From the NCBI RefSeq assembly GCF_019458025.1, contig NZ_JAHZUY010000007.1, positions 62,001-126,000 on the forward strand: a stretch of 64,000 bases of DNA, read 5' to 3'. This document shows positions 43,607 through 52,255 of the stretch, in pieces (the first letter of the stretch is position 1; each line of letters opens with the position of its first letter). The DNA is from Caldovatus aquaticus. GTDB taxonomy: Bacteria; Pseudomonadota; Alphaproteobacteria; Acetobacterales; Acetobacteraceae. The position numbers were made by a program, and so were the translations under genes. The notes below the pieces were generated by a model. It was not told the origin of the DNA and ran no database searches. It saw nothing but the letters and a program-made list of their open reading frames with translations.

Positions 43607-44347
43607 ATGCCGGATCACCGCCCCGCCACGGGCCCCGGCGCCGCCCGGCCCACCATCCTCGTCGTCGAGGACGAGGCGCCGCTCCTCACGCTGCTGCGTT
43701 ACAACCTCGAGAAGCAGGGCTTCCGGGTCGAGGAGGCCGCCGACGGCCAGGAGGCGCTGCTGCGCATCGCCGAGGCGCGGCCCGACCTGGTGCTGCTCGA
43801 CTGGATGCTGCCCACCCTCTCCGGGCTCGAGGTGTGCCGCCAGATCCGCCGCCGGCCCGACACGCGCGACCTTCCCGTCATCATGCTCACCGCCCGCACC
43901 GAGAGCCAGGACGCGGTGCGCGCCCTCGACACCGGGGCGGACGACCATATCGGCAAGCCCTTCGTCATGGAGGCGCTGCTCGCCCGCATCCGCGCCCTGC
44001 TGCGCCGCGCCGCCGCGTCGGCGGCGCCGCGCCAGGGCACGCTCGCCTTCGCCGGCCTCGTCATGGACCAGGACGCCCGCCGCGTCGCGCGCAACGGCCG
44101 GCCGTTGCACCTCGGCCCGACCGAGTACAGGCTGCTCGAATTCCTCCTCCGGCACCCGCGCCGCGTCTTCTCGCGCGAGCAGTTGCTGGATGCCGTCTGG
44201 GGCCGCGACATCCACGTCGAGCCGCGCACCGTGGACGTCCACATCCGCCGCCTGCGCCGCGCCATCAACGCCCCCGGCGAGCCCGACCTGATCCGCACCG
44301 TCCGCTCCGCCGGCTATGCCCTTGACACCGAGGCCGCCGTCGGCTGA
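43607..44347 (+). CDS. phoB: Phosphate regulon response regulator PhoB
   Basis: OmpR-type response regulator, 246 residues. The receiver has acidic E21/D22, phospho-acceptor D65 (LVLLDWMLPT), T95 and K117 (DDHIGKPF). The winged-helix output domain ends in RTVDVHIRRLRRAI and DLIRTVRSAGYAL, as in PhoB. It activates the Pho regulon, probably including this pst operon. No phoR kinase gene accompanies it, which is unusual. It is 16 bases after phoU. Confidence 0.94.
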   Translation: MPDHRPATGPGAARPTILVVEDEAPLLTLLRYNLEKQGFRVEEAADGQEALLRIAEARPDLVLLDWMLPTLSGLEVCRQIRRRPDTRDLPVIMLTARTESQDAVRALDTGADDHIGKPFVMEALLARIRALLRRAAASAAPRQGTLAFAGLVMDQDARRVARNGRPLHLGPTEYRLLEFLLRHPRRVFSREQLLDAVWGRDIHVEPRTVDVHIRRLRRAINAPGEPDLIRTVRSAGYALDTEAAVG

Positions 44348-44488
44348 GAAGCGCGCCGGCCCGGGCCCGGCGGCCGCCCGATGCGGCCGGCCCCCTACCC
44401 GAGCCGCGCGCCAGGCGGCATCCTCGCGCCCGAGGGCGGGTGCCGCAGGGGCGGCCGCCCGTCCGACGAGGCCGAGGCGCGCACGCCC

Positions 44489-44995
44489 ATGACCGTTCCC
44501 GCCGAGCAGTTCCGCGACGCCATGGCCCGCCTGGGGGCGGCGGTGAACGTGGTCACCACCGGCGGGCCCGCCGGCCGGGGCGGCCTCACCGCCAGCGCCG
44601 TCTGCAGCGTCACCGACGACCCGCCCACGCTGCTCGTGTGCATGAACCGCAAGGCCAGCGCCCATCCGCTGTTCAAGGCCAACGGCGTGCTCTGCGTGAA
44701 CACGCTCTCGGCCGCCCAGCGCGACGTCTCTGACACCTTCTCCGGCCGCACCGGCCTCTCCGGCGAGCAGCGCTTCGCCCGCGGCCGCTGGGGCCGCCTC
44801 GTCACCGGGGCGCCGGTGCTCGAAGGCGCCGTCGCCTCCTTCGACTGCCGCATCGTGGACGTCGTGGAGCGCGGCACCCACAGCGTCGTCTTCGCCGAGG
44901 TCGAGGCGATCCGCCAGGGCGATCCCGGCGACGAGGCGCTGATCTACTACGGCCGCAGCTACCACCGCATCGGCCGGCCGCCCGAGGGCGGATGA
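44489..44995 (+). CDS. Flavin reductase-like (HpaC/RutF family) protein
   Basis: A 168-residue FMN-binding split-barrel protein. GGLTASAVCSVTDDPPTLLV with KASAHPLF and GVLCVNTLSAAQ are hallmarks of NAD(P)H:flavin reductases that supply reduced flavin to monooxygenases. Its stop overlaps the start of a FAD amine oxidase (ATGA), so the two are translationally coupled; a monooxygenase partner is not present in the window. Partner and substrate are unknown. Confidence 0.85.
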   Translation: MTVPAEQFRDAMARLGAAVNVVTTGGPAGRGGLTASAVCSVTDDPPTLLVCMNRKASAHPLFKANGVLCVNTLSAAQRDVSDTFSGRTGLSGEQRFARGRWGRLVTGAPVLEGAVASFDCRIVDVVERGTHSVVFAEVEAIRQGDPGDEALIYYGRSYHRIGRPPEGG

Positions 44996-46329
44996 GAGCC
45001 GCCGCCGCAGGCCGCGGCGCGGATCCCGTGGCCCCTCCCTCCGGTCCCGACGTCGCGATCGTCGGCGCCGGCGCCGCGGGCATCGCCGCGGCGCGCGCAT
45101 GCCTGGCCCGCGGCCTCTCCTGCCTCGTGCTGGAGGCGATGGACCGGGTCGGGGGCCGCGCCTTCACCGAGAGCGCGCGGCTCGGCGCGCCCTTCGACCA
45201 CGGCGCCTCCTGGCTGCACCAGGCGGACGACAACCCGCTGGTGCCGCTCGCCCGCGCCATGGGCCTGCGCCTCGTGGATTCCGACGCGGTGCGCGTGCGC
45301 CACGTCTTCATCGGCGCGCGCCGCGCCACCCCGGAGGAGATCGAGGCGCTCGACGCGGCGCGCGCGCGCTTCGACGCGGCGGTCGCCGCGCGCGCCGCGC
45401 TCGGCCCGCCCGACGTCCCGCTCGCCGAGGCCGTCCCGCGCGGCGGGTTCTGGGACGCCACGGTCGCGCACCGCCAGGGGCCGGTGATCAGCGCGGCGCA
45501 GCTCGAGGAGATCAGCCTGCTCGACTACGTCGCGACCGACCTCGCCCCGCCCAACCTCCTGCCGGAGGCCGGCCTCGGCGCGCTGCTGCGGCGCCTCGCC
45601 GAAGGTCTGCCGATCCGCACCGGCCTTCCCGTCGGGCGCATCCGCTGGGGCGGCACGGCCATCGCCCTGGAGACGCCGCATGGCACCCTCGCCGCGCGCG
45701 CCTGCATCGTCACCGTCTCGACCGGCGTGCTCGCCGCCGGCGCGATCGCCTTCGACCCGCCGCTGCCGGGCGCGCTGCGCGACGCGGTGGCGGGGATGCC
45801 GCTCGGCCTGCTCACCAAGGTCGCCTTCCGCGCCGCCGGCGAGGACCGGCTCGACCTGCCGCCCTTCGCCTCGCTCTGGCGCCACGTGGCCAGCCCGGAC
45901 GAGGCGGCGATGACCTTCCACGCCTGGCCCTTCGGCCGCGACCATCTGATCGGCTTCGTCGGCGGCCGCGCCGCCTGGGACCTCGCCCGCGCCGGGGCCG
46001 CCGCCGCCGAGGCCTTCGCCCGCGACGAGCTGGCCCGCCTGTTCGGCGCCGCCCGCATCGCCCGCGCCTTGCGGACCCCTGCGGCCGTGGTCACCGACTG
46101 GGGCACCAACCCCTGGACCCGGGGCGCCTACAGCCACGCCTTGCCCGGCCATGCGGGCGCCCGCGCCGTCCTGGCGGAGGCGGCGCTCGCCGGAGGACGG
46201 CTGCGCTTCGCCGGCGAGGCCTGTCACGTCCGCCTCGCCGGAACCGTCGCCGGGGCGTGGGAGAGCGGGCAGGCGGCGGCGCAGGCCGTGGCCGCCGCGC
46301 TCGGCGCGCCGCCGGAGCCTGCCCGCTAG
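44992..46329 (+). CDS. FAD-dependent amine oxidase family protein
   Basis: A 445-residue flavoprotein. The Rossmann FAD motif VAIVGAGAAGIAAARACLAR and the GG motif DRVGGRAFT are at the N-terminus; GASWLH and the C-terminal RLRFAGEACH with AGTVAGAWESGQAAA give the flavin-capping region of monoamine/polyamine oxidases. WGTNPWTRGAYSHALPGHA matches the same family. It oxidises amines or amino groups. Coupled to the flavin reductase gene upstream by a four-base overlap. Confidence 0.88.
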   Translation: MRAAAAGRGADPVAPPSGPDVAIVGAGAAGIAAARACLARGLSCLVLEAMDRVGGRAFTESARLGAPFDHGASWLHQADDNPLVPLARAMGLRLVDSDAVRVRHVFIGARRATPEEIEALDAARARFDAAVAARAALGPPDVPLAEAVPRGGFWDATVAHRQGPVISAAQLEEISLLDYVATDLAPPNLLPEAGLGALLRRLAEGLPIRTGLPVGRIRWGGTAIALETPHGTLAARACIVTVSTGVLAAGAIAFDPPLPGALRDAVAGMPLGLLTKVAFRAAGEDRLDLPPFASLWRHVASPDEAAMTFHAWPFGRDHLIGFVGGRAAWDLARAGAAAAEAFARDELARLFGAARIARALRTPAAVVTDWGTNPWTRGAYSHALPGHAGARAVLAEAALAGGRLRFAGEACHVRLAGTVAGAWESGQAAAQAVAAALGAPPEPAR

Positions 46330-46582
46330 GTTCGCGGTTCGCCGCGGCCCGCGCCCGCGGCGTCCGCCGCAGCGGAGGGACCGCCCGCGGCCATGCCGCC
46401 GGACGCTGTGACATTTCCCCGATTCGCCCCGACGCCCTGCTGGGCTACAGTCCGAGGGCCAAGAGGCGATCGCGGGCGCGCCCGTTCGGTCCCCGCACCG
46501 GCCTGGCCCGCCCGCCTGCCCGGCACACACCGGAGGAGGCCGCGCATGTCGCCGCGGCCCGCGCGTGGGAGGCGCCGATCCG

Positions 46583-48580
46583 ATGCCTGAAGCATCCGCA
46601 GCCAGACCAGAAGGCGGGGCCCGGCCCCGCTCCGTCGCCCTCATCGGCCCGCAAGGCAGCGGCAAGAGCACCCTGTTCGAGGCCCTTCTCGCCGCCGCCG
46701 GCGGCGCGCCCCGGCGCACCGGCGATGCCCGCAACCGCGTCATGGGCACCGAGCTGCGCGTCGGCCATGGCGCCTATCTCGGCGATCCCTGGGCGGTGAT
46801 CGACTGCCCGGGCTCCGTGGAGTTCGCCTACGAGACCGCCTGCGCGCTCGCGGTCTGCGACATCGCCGTGCTGGTCTGCGAGCCGTCGCCCGATCGCGCG
46901 CTCGCCGTCGCCCCGCTGCTCAAGCAGCTCGAGGCGGCGAGCACGCCCACCATCGTCTTCGTCAACAAGATCGACACCCTCGGCGAAGGCCGCATCCGCG
47001 ACACCCTCGCCGCGCTGCAGCCCTACTCGAAGCGCCCGCTCGTGCTGCGCCAGGTGCCGATCCGCGAGGGCGAGCAGATCGCCGGCTACGTGGACCTGAT
47101 CAGCGAGCGCGCCTACCGCTTCCGCAAGGGCCAGCCCTCCGAGGTCATCGCCGTCCCCGCCGCGGTGCGCGAGCGCGAGGCCGAGGCCCGCAACGCCCTG
47201 CTCGAGGTCCTCGCCGACCACGACGACGCCCTGCTCGAGAAGGTGCTGGAGGACGCCGCGGTGACGCCGGCCGAGGTGTTCCGTCCCCTCCACGCCGACA
47301 TGGAGAAGGGCGCGGTGGTCGAGGTGATGCTCGGCGCCGCCGAGCACAACAGCGGCATCCAGCGGCTGTGGAAGGCGCTGCGCCACGACGGCCCCAACCC
47401 GCTCGTCACCGCCGCGCGCCGCGGCGTGGCGCCGGAGGGCGAGCCGCTGGTGCAGGTCTTCAAGACCCAGCACACCGGCGCCGGCGGCAAGCTCTCCTTC
47501 GTCCGCGTCTGGCGCGGCCCGGTGAAGGACGGCCAGCAGATGGGCGGCGCGCGGATCGGCGGCATCACCCGCTTCCCCGCCGGGGAGCCGACGCGGGTGG
47601 CGGAGGCCGGGACCGGCGAGATCGTCGCTCTCGGCCGGCTGGAGGGCGCCGCCACCGGCGCCACCCTCGTCGCCGCAGGCCCCGCCGCCGAGCGGCTTCC
47701 CTTCCCGCCGCCGCCCGAGCCGGTCTATGCGCTCGCCATCGCCACCGAGGACCGCAAGGACGACGTGAAGCTCTCCGGCGCGCTGCAGCGCATCGCCGAG
47801 GAGGACCCGTCCGTCATCGTCGAGTACGACGGCGCCCTCGGCCAGACCGTGCTGCGCGGCCAGGGCGACATCCATCTCGGCCACGCGCTGCAGAAGCTCG
47901 CCGCGAACTACGGCCTCAGGCTCAACGCGTCGCATCCCCGCGTGCCGTACAAGGAGACGATCCGCCGCGCGGTGCACCAGCATGCGCGCCACAAGCGCCA
48001 GACCGGCGGCCACGGCCAGTTCGCCGACGTGAAGCTGGAGATCGAGCCGCGCGGCCGCGGCGAGGGCTTCCTCTTCACCGACAGGATCGTCGGCGGCGCC
48101 ATCCCGAAGAAGTTCATCCCCGCCGTCGGCGAGGCGGCGGAGGAGGCGTGCAGGAAGGGCCCGCTCGGCTTTCCGGTGGTGGATGTCGCCGTCACGCTGG
48201 TGGACGGCCAGTTCCACTCCGTGGACAGCTCCGACATGGCCTTCGCCACCGCGACGCGGATCGGGATGCAGGAGGGCCTCGCCAAGGCCGATCCGGTCCT
48301 CCTCGAGCCGATCGACCACGTGACGGTGACCGTGCCGAACGAGTACACGGCGAGCGCGCAGCGCCTGCTCACCGGCCGGCGCGGCCAGATCCTCGGCTAT
48401 GCCGAGAAGGAGGGCTGGCCCGGCTGGGACGAGGTCGAGGCGCTGGTGCCGCAGGCGGAGCTGCACGACCTCATCATCGAGCTGCGCTCGCTCACGATGG
48501 GCCTCGGCACCTTCCGCCGGCGCTTCGACCATCTCGCCGAGGCGCGCGGCGCGGTCCATGCGGGGGCGACGGTGCGCTGA
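46583..48580 (+). CDS. Elongation factor G-like GTPase with altered GTPase centre
   Basis: A 665-residue EF-G paralogue. The G1 loop is GPQGSGKST rather than the AHVDAGKT form, G3 reads DCPGSVEF in place of DTPGHVDF so the catalytic His is Ser78, and G4 is NKID. A usual switch-I RGITI is not seen. Domain IV (YKETIRRAV, HKRQTGGHGQF) and the C-terminal SLTMGLGTFRRRFDHL are EF-G-like. It belongs to the FusA2-like group and may act on ribosomes with slow or no GTP hydrolysis. The start at 46583 has GGGAGG upstream; GTG 46565 is an alternative. Confidence 0.85.
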   Translation: MPEASAARPEGGARPRSVALIGPQGSGKSTLFEALLAAAGGAPRRTGDARNRVMGTELRVGHGAYLGDPWAVIDCPGSVEFAYETACALAVCDIAVLVCEPSPDRALAVAPLLKQLEAASTPTIVFVNKIDTLGEGRIRDTLAALQPYSKRPLVLRQVPIREGEQIAGYVDLISERAYRFRKGQPSEVIAVPAAVREREAEARNALLEVLADHDDALLEKVLEDAAVTPAEVFRPLHADMEKGAVVEVMLGAAEHNSGIQRLWKALRHDGPNPLVTAARRGVAPEGEPLVQVFKTQHTGAGGKLSFVRVWRGPVKDGQQMGGARIGGITRFPAGEPTRVAEAGTGEIVALGRLEGAATGATLVAAGPAAERLPFPPPPEPVYALAIATEDRKDDVKLSGALQRIAEEDPSVIVEYDGALGQTVLRGQGDIHLGHALQKLAANYGLRLNASHPRVPYKETIRRAVHQHARHKRQTGGHGQFADVKLEIEPRGRGEGFLFTDRIVGGAIPKKFIPAVGEAAEEACRKGPLGFPVVDVAVTLVDGQFHSVDSSDMAFATATRIGMQEGLAKADPVLLEPIDHVTVTVPNEYTASAQRLLTGRRGQILGYAEKEGWPGWDEVEALVPQAELHDLIIELRSLTMGLGTFRRRFDHLAEARGAVHAGATVR

Positions 48581-48599
48581 GGCGCCGCCGCGCGGCGCC
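48581..48599. terminator. GC hairpin after the EF-G-like gene
   Basis: GGCGCCG-CCGCG-CGGCGCC, a perfect seven-base stem starting directly after the stop codon, in the short convergent gap before the cytochrome c gene. No T-run is visible, so termination strength is uncertain. Confidence 0.45.
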
Positions 48600-48642
48600 G
48601 GGGCGGCGGCCCGCGTCCGTCCCGGCCCGCGCGGAGCCTCCG

Positions 48643-48978
48643 CTACCGCTTCAGGCTCAGGATGTAGGCCACCACGTCGTCCACCTCCTCGCGGGAGAGC
48701 TGGTAGTTCGGCATGTTCGCGTGCGGCGTCTGCAGGAACACCCGCAGCGCGAGCGCCGTCACCGCGGGGCGCTGCGCCGTCGTGACGAAGCTCGGCGCCG
48801 CATCCGAGGCCGGTCCGGGGACATCCGGGCCGATCGCGTGGCAGTTGGCGCACCAGATCTCGGCGATCCGTCGTCCGTCCGCCGGATCGCCGGCGGCCTG
48901 GGCCGAGGCGGGCGCGGCGATCGCCGCCCCGCCGAGGAGGGCGAGCGCACCGAGGCTGCAGCGACGGATCGGGCGCAT
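48643..48978 (-). CDS. Small class I c-type cytochrome
   Basis: A 111-residue secreted protein with a signal peptide (about residues 1-26, ending PASAQA) and a haem site CANCH (C43, C46, H47). The distal ligand is likely M89 in HANMPNYQLS. It resembles small periplasmic cytochromes c that shuttle electrons. No oxidase or dehydrogenase gene neighbours it, so the partner is unknown. It is convergent with the EF-G-like gene. Confidence 0.92.
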   Translation of the reverse strand: MRPIRRCSLGALALLGGAAIAAPASAQAAGDPADGRRIAEIWCANCHAIGPDVPGPASDAAPSFVTTAQRPAVTALALRVFLQTPHANMPNYQLSREEVDDVVAYILSLKR

Positions 48979-49055
48979 GGGCCGCTTTCCTCTCTCGCTC
49001 CCGCGCCGCCGTCGCGGGAATGGCGTTGCGCACGGCGGCTCGCTGCGGCGGCGGG

Positions 49056-49804
49056 CTACGGTATCGGGCTGCCGCCGTTGACGTGGTAGGCCTGTCCGGC
49101 GATCCAGGACGCCGCCTCGGACGCCAGGAACACCGCGAGGGCCGCGAATCCCCCGGCCGGCCGATGCGGCCGAGCGGGATCGTCGCCGCCAGCGCCCGGA
49201 TCTCGTCCTCGCTGTGGCCGTGGCGCGGCTGGGCGGTGTCGGTCAGCCCGGGCGCGATCGCGTTCACCCGGATGCGATGCGGCGCCAGCGCCAGCGCCAT
49301 CGCCCGCGTCGCGCCGGCGACGCCCGCCTTGGACGCGCTGTAATGCACGCCGAGCGGCGCGCCGCTCAACGCTCGCGAGGAGAGATTGACGATGCAGCCC
49401 TGCGTGCCCGCCGCGATCATGGCGCGCGCCGCCGCCTGGGCGCAGAACACGGAGCCCTTGAGGTTGACCGCGATCATCCGGTCCCAGTCCGCCTCGGCCA
49501 TGTCGAGGAAGCGGACGCGGGGGAAGATCCCGGCATTGTTCGCCAGGACGTCGATCCGCCCCAACTCGGCCACGGCGCGCTCCACCAGCATGCCCGGCAC
49601 GCCGGCTGCCGCGACATCGCCCTGCAGCAGCGCGACGCGCCGGCCCTGCGCGCGCACCGCCTCGGCCGCCGCGCCGGCGGCGACGGCGTCATCGAGCCAG
49701 TTGATCGCGACCTCGTAGCCCGCGGCGGCAAAGGCGATGGCCGCGGCGCGCCCGATGCCCTGCTGCGCGCCGGTCACCAGGACCACCCGCCCGCGCTGCG
49801 TCAT
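49056..49804 (-). pseudogene. Short-chain dehydrogenase with a single-base frameshift
   Basis: SDR starting MTQRGRVVLVTGAQQGIGRA with the NADP loop, NNAGIF and the active-site tetrad (SSRALSGAPLGVHYSASKAG). The reading frame holds to GRIGRPGD and then shifts: near 49146-49154, next to a run of five C, one base is missing. In the other frame the family end resumes as ALAVFLASEAASWIAGQAYH and NGGSPIP, stopping at 49056. Span is 749 bases, so a one-base deletion restores a 249-residue protein. This is either a pseudogene or a sequencing error. A GGAGGAG site precedes the ATG. Confidence 0.8.
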
Positions 49805-49994
49805 CGGTTCGGCTCCTCCGGCAGAGGTGGCGCCAGCTTAGGCGGACTCCCGGTCGCTTTCCCAGGCCCGTGGCGGCGCCGCAGCGGTGTCCGCCGCGCG
49901 GGACGCGGCGCGCCTTCCTTCCGTGGCGCAGGACCTTCGCGGCAGGGGGCGAAGGCTTGCCGGCCGGGCCGCCCGGTGCTCCGCTGCGCCCGCG

Positions 49995-50825
49995 ATGACG
50001 AATCCGACGCCTGGCGCGCCGAGCGCCTTCCCTTCGCCGCAGGGCGGACCGGGGTCCGATGCTGCGGCCCTGTTTTCCCTGGCCGGCCGGATCGCCCTGG
50101 TCACCGGCGCCTCGGGCGTGCTCGGCACGCACTTCGCCCGCGTGCTGCACGCGGCGGGCGCGGCCGTCGTGCTGGCGGCCCGCCGCACCGAGGCGGTGGC
50201 CGCGCTGGCTGCCGCGCTGGGCCCGGAGCGCGCCCTCGCGGTGCCGCTGGACGTGACCGACCCGGCCTCGGTCGCGGCTGCCTGCGACATGGCCGAGGCG
50301 CGGTTCGGCGCGCCCTGCGACGTGATCGTCAACAACGCCGGGGTGGCGGTCACCAGGCCCCTGCTCGAGCAGAGCGTCGAGGACTGGGACCGGGTGCTCG
50401 ACGTGAACCTGCGCGGATGCTTCCTCGTCGCCCGGGAGGCGGCGCGCCGCCTGGTCGCGGCACGGCGGCCGGGGACGATCGTCAACATCGCCTCGGTGCT
50501 GGGCGAGCGCGTGATCGCGGGCGTTGCCGGCTACACCGCGGCGAAGGCGGGGCTGATCCATCTGACGCGGCAGCTCGCGGTGGAGCTGGCGCGCTACGGG
50601 ATTCGCGCCAACGCGCTGGCGCCGGGCTACGTCGCGACGCCGCTGAACGCCGACTTCTTCGCCTCGGAGGCCGGCCAGGCGATGATCCGCCGCATCCCGC
50701 AGCGGCGGCTCGGCCGGCCCGAGGACCTCACCGGACCGCTGCTGCTGCTCGCCTCCGAGGCCGGGGCGCACATGACCGGCGCGGTCCTGACCGTGGATGG
50801 CGGGCATTCGGTGAACCCGCTCTGA
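49995..50825 (+). CDS. Short-chain dehydrogenase/reductase
   Basis: A 276-residue Rossmann enzyme. LVTGASGVLGTHFARVLHAA binds NAD(P), NNAGVAV follows, and the catalytic residues lie in NIASVLGERVIAGVAGYTAA with Tyr and Lys in YTAAK. It ends in GAVLTVDGGHSVNPL. About 20 extra Pro-rich residues precede the domain. It diverges from the frameshifted SDR 190 bases away; the two are not closely similar and may have separate roles. Substrate unknown. Confidence 0.88.
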   Translation: MTNPTPGAPSAFPSPQGGPGSDAAALFSLAGRIALVTGASGVLGTHFARVLHAAGAAVVLAARRTEAVAALAAALGPERALAVPLDVTDPASVAAACDMAEARFGAPCDVIVNNAGVAVTRPLLEQSVEDWDRVLDVNLRGCFLVAREAARRLVAARRPGTIVNIASVLGERVIAGVAGYTAAKAGLIHLTRQLAVELARYGIRANALAPGYVATPLNADFFASEAGQAMIRRIPQRRLGRPEDLTGPLLLLASEAGAHMTGAVLTVDGGHSVNPL

Positions 50826-50873
50826 CGTCCGGACGCGCCCGGCGGCGCGCCGCGGCCCGGACCGCCGCCCGCA

Positions 50874-51365
50874 TCACGCGTCGCCGGGCGCGGCGCGCTG
50901 GCGGGCCTGGCGCAGGCGCCAGACCATCCGGCAGAGGGCGACGAAGGTTTCGGCGTCCTCCTGCCAGATGGCGAGGCTGTCGCGCGGGGGACGGCCGCGC
51001 CGCTGAGGGGGCAGCGCGATCGTCGGCTCGGGCCGGTCCGCGAGCAGTCGCTCGGCCAGGCCCAGGAGCCGCTCGGCGACCACGAGATCCCCGTTGCGGC
51101 AGGCGGCCTGGCAGGCATCGAGGACGCGGGCCACGAGCCGGCGGCCCGGAGGGCGCGGCCGCGGCAGCGCTAGCCACGCTCCCCCGCTGGGAGCAGGCGT
51201 GGAAAAATTACCGGGGCCGCCAAGGGGTGCCGACCGGCAGCGGGGATGGTCGCCGGGAGCGGGCCGGGGAGTGCGTTCGGCGCGCCCGTCCGCAGAAAGG
51301 CCGTCGCGCACGGTCGCGCTCGTTGGAGACTCGGCCTCCGGCATCATGGCGGCGTCTCCGGCCAT
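50874..51365 (-). CDS. Unknown helical protein
   Basis: A 163-residue protein I cannot assign. The C-terminal half (from LVARVLDACQAACRNGDLVV) is rich in Leu/Ala/Arg helices with VAERLLGLAERLLADRP, then a basic loop (PPQRRGRPPRD), then ETFVALCRMVWRLRQARQ. The N-terminal half is Pro/Ala-rich and likely flexible. The ATG at 51365 has GGAGG nine bases upstream and an AT-rich promoter-like island behind it, both of which support expression. No domain recognised. Confidence 0.55.
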   Translation of the reverse strand: MAGDAAMMPEAESPTSATVRDGLSADGRAERTPRPAPGDHPRCRSAPLGGPGNFSTPAPSGGAWLALPRPRPPGRRLVARVLDACQAACRNGDLVVAERLLGLAERLLADRPEPTIALPPQRRGRPPRDSLAIWQEDAETFVALCRMVWRLRQARQRAAPGDA

Positions 51366-51758
51366 GAGTCTGGTCCTCCGGCTCTGACCGAATTCCAGGA
51401 TGACGCGGCCGGCCGATTTGGTCACGGAAAATTTATCAAGAAACGGATTTTTCTCTGGAAGAAATTTTCGTTCAACGGGCTGGGGCAGCGAGTGGGGCGT
51501 GGAGTGGGGCGTGGGGCAGGCGGTCGCCTGACTCCTACGCGGCCGGTCTCCGGGGCTGCGGCGATCGAAAACGTCGGGCGGACCGCTCCCTGCGCGGGCC
51601 CAGCCGCGCCGATCTCGGCCACGCTCTGGCGCAGCCGGCGCGCGTCCGCGGCGCCGGTCCGGGGCTTCCACGGGCGGATCCGCGGTTGCAGGCATTTGCC
51701 TTCCGGCCGAAGGCGTCGCGCCCCGCGGTCACGCCGAGAAGGGAAGACGTCGCCGAGG
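51366..51758. other. Gap with AT-rich island and tandem repeat
   Basis: 393 bases without a gene. Bases 51419-51480 are strikingly AT-rich for this window. On the minus strand TTGAAC is followed 17 bases later by AAAAAT, a possible promoter for the unknown gene at 50874-51365. The rest is GC-rich, and a two-copy 12-base repeat lies at 51491-51514. A short basic ORF antisense to this region has no support. Confidence 0.5.
51491..51514. repeat. Two tandem 12-base units
   Basis: AGTGGGGCGTGG occurs twice back to back beside the AT-rich island. Function unknown; possibly replication slippage. Confidence 0.75.
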
Positions 51759-52097
51759 TCAGGCCGCCTCGCCGAGGGCGCCCGCGATCCAGTCCTTCAG
51801 CGCCCCCTTGGGCAGCGCGCCGACCTTGGTGTCCACCGGCTTGCCGTCCTTGAACAGGATCAGCGTGGGAATGCCGCGCACGCCGTACTCGTTCGGCGTC
51901 ACCGGGTTGTCGTCGATGTTCACCTTGGCGACGGTGAGACGCCCCTGATACTCGCGCGCGATCTCGTCCAGGATCGGTGCGATCATGCGGCAGGGGCCGC
52001 ACCATTCGGCCCAGAAGTCCACCAGAACCGGGCCGGGGGCCTCCAGCACCTCCTGGCGGAAGCTGTCGTCGGTGACCGGCTTGGTCAGCTCACTCAT
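51759..52097 (-). CDS. trxA: Thioredoxin
   Basis: A 112-residue thioredoxin with the active site [14 protein letters not shown] (C33, C36), the conserved cis-Pro loop GIPTLILF, and the normal start [19 protein letters not shown]. It keeps cytosolic proteins reduced and is the probable partner of Bcp and methionine sulfoxide reductases. An AGGAGA site precedes the ATG. Separated from addA by 158 bases, so it may have its own promoter. Confidence 0.95.
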   Translation of the reverse strand: MSELTKPVTDDSFRQEVLEAPGPVLVDFWAEWCGPCRMIAPILDEIAREYQGRLTVAKVNIDDNPVTPNEYGVRGIPTLILFKDGKPVDTKVGALPKGALKDWIAGALGEAA

Positions 52098-52255
52098 CGC
52101 GCGTCTCCTGGGCGGGCGCCGAGGACTCGGCCGGCCCGCGGGCAGGATGAAAGTCGGCGCGCCGGCACCGCGGGTCAAGCGCCGGCCGCGGCCCGAGCCA
52201 TCGCCATGCGGAACGTGCATGGCGGCGGAACGGCTGCGCCCGGGCGCCAGCCGGC

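Noticed and set aside
51419-51480. AT-rich island as a replication origin
   Set aside because: No DnaA boxes of the TTATCCACA type were seen, and no dnaA, dnaN or parAB genes lie near.
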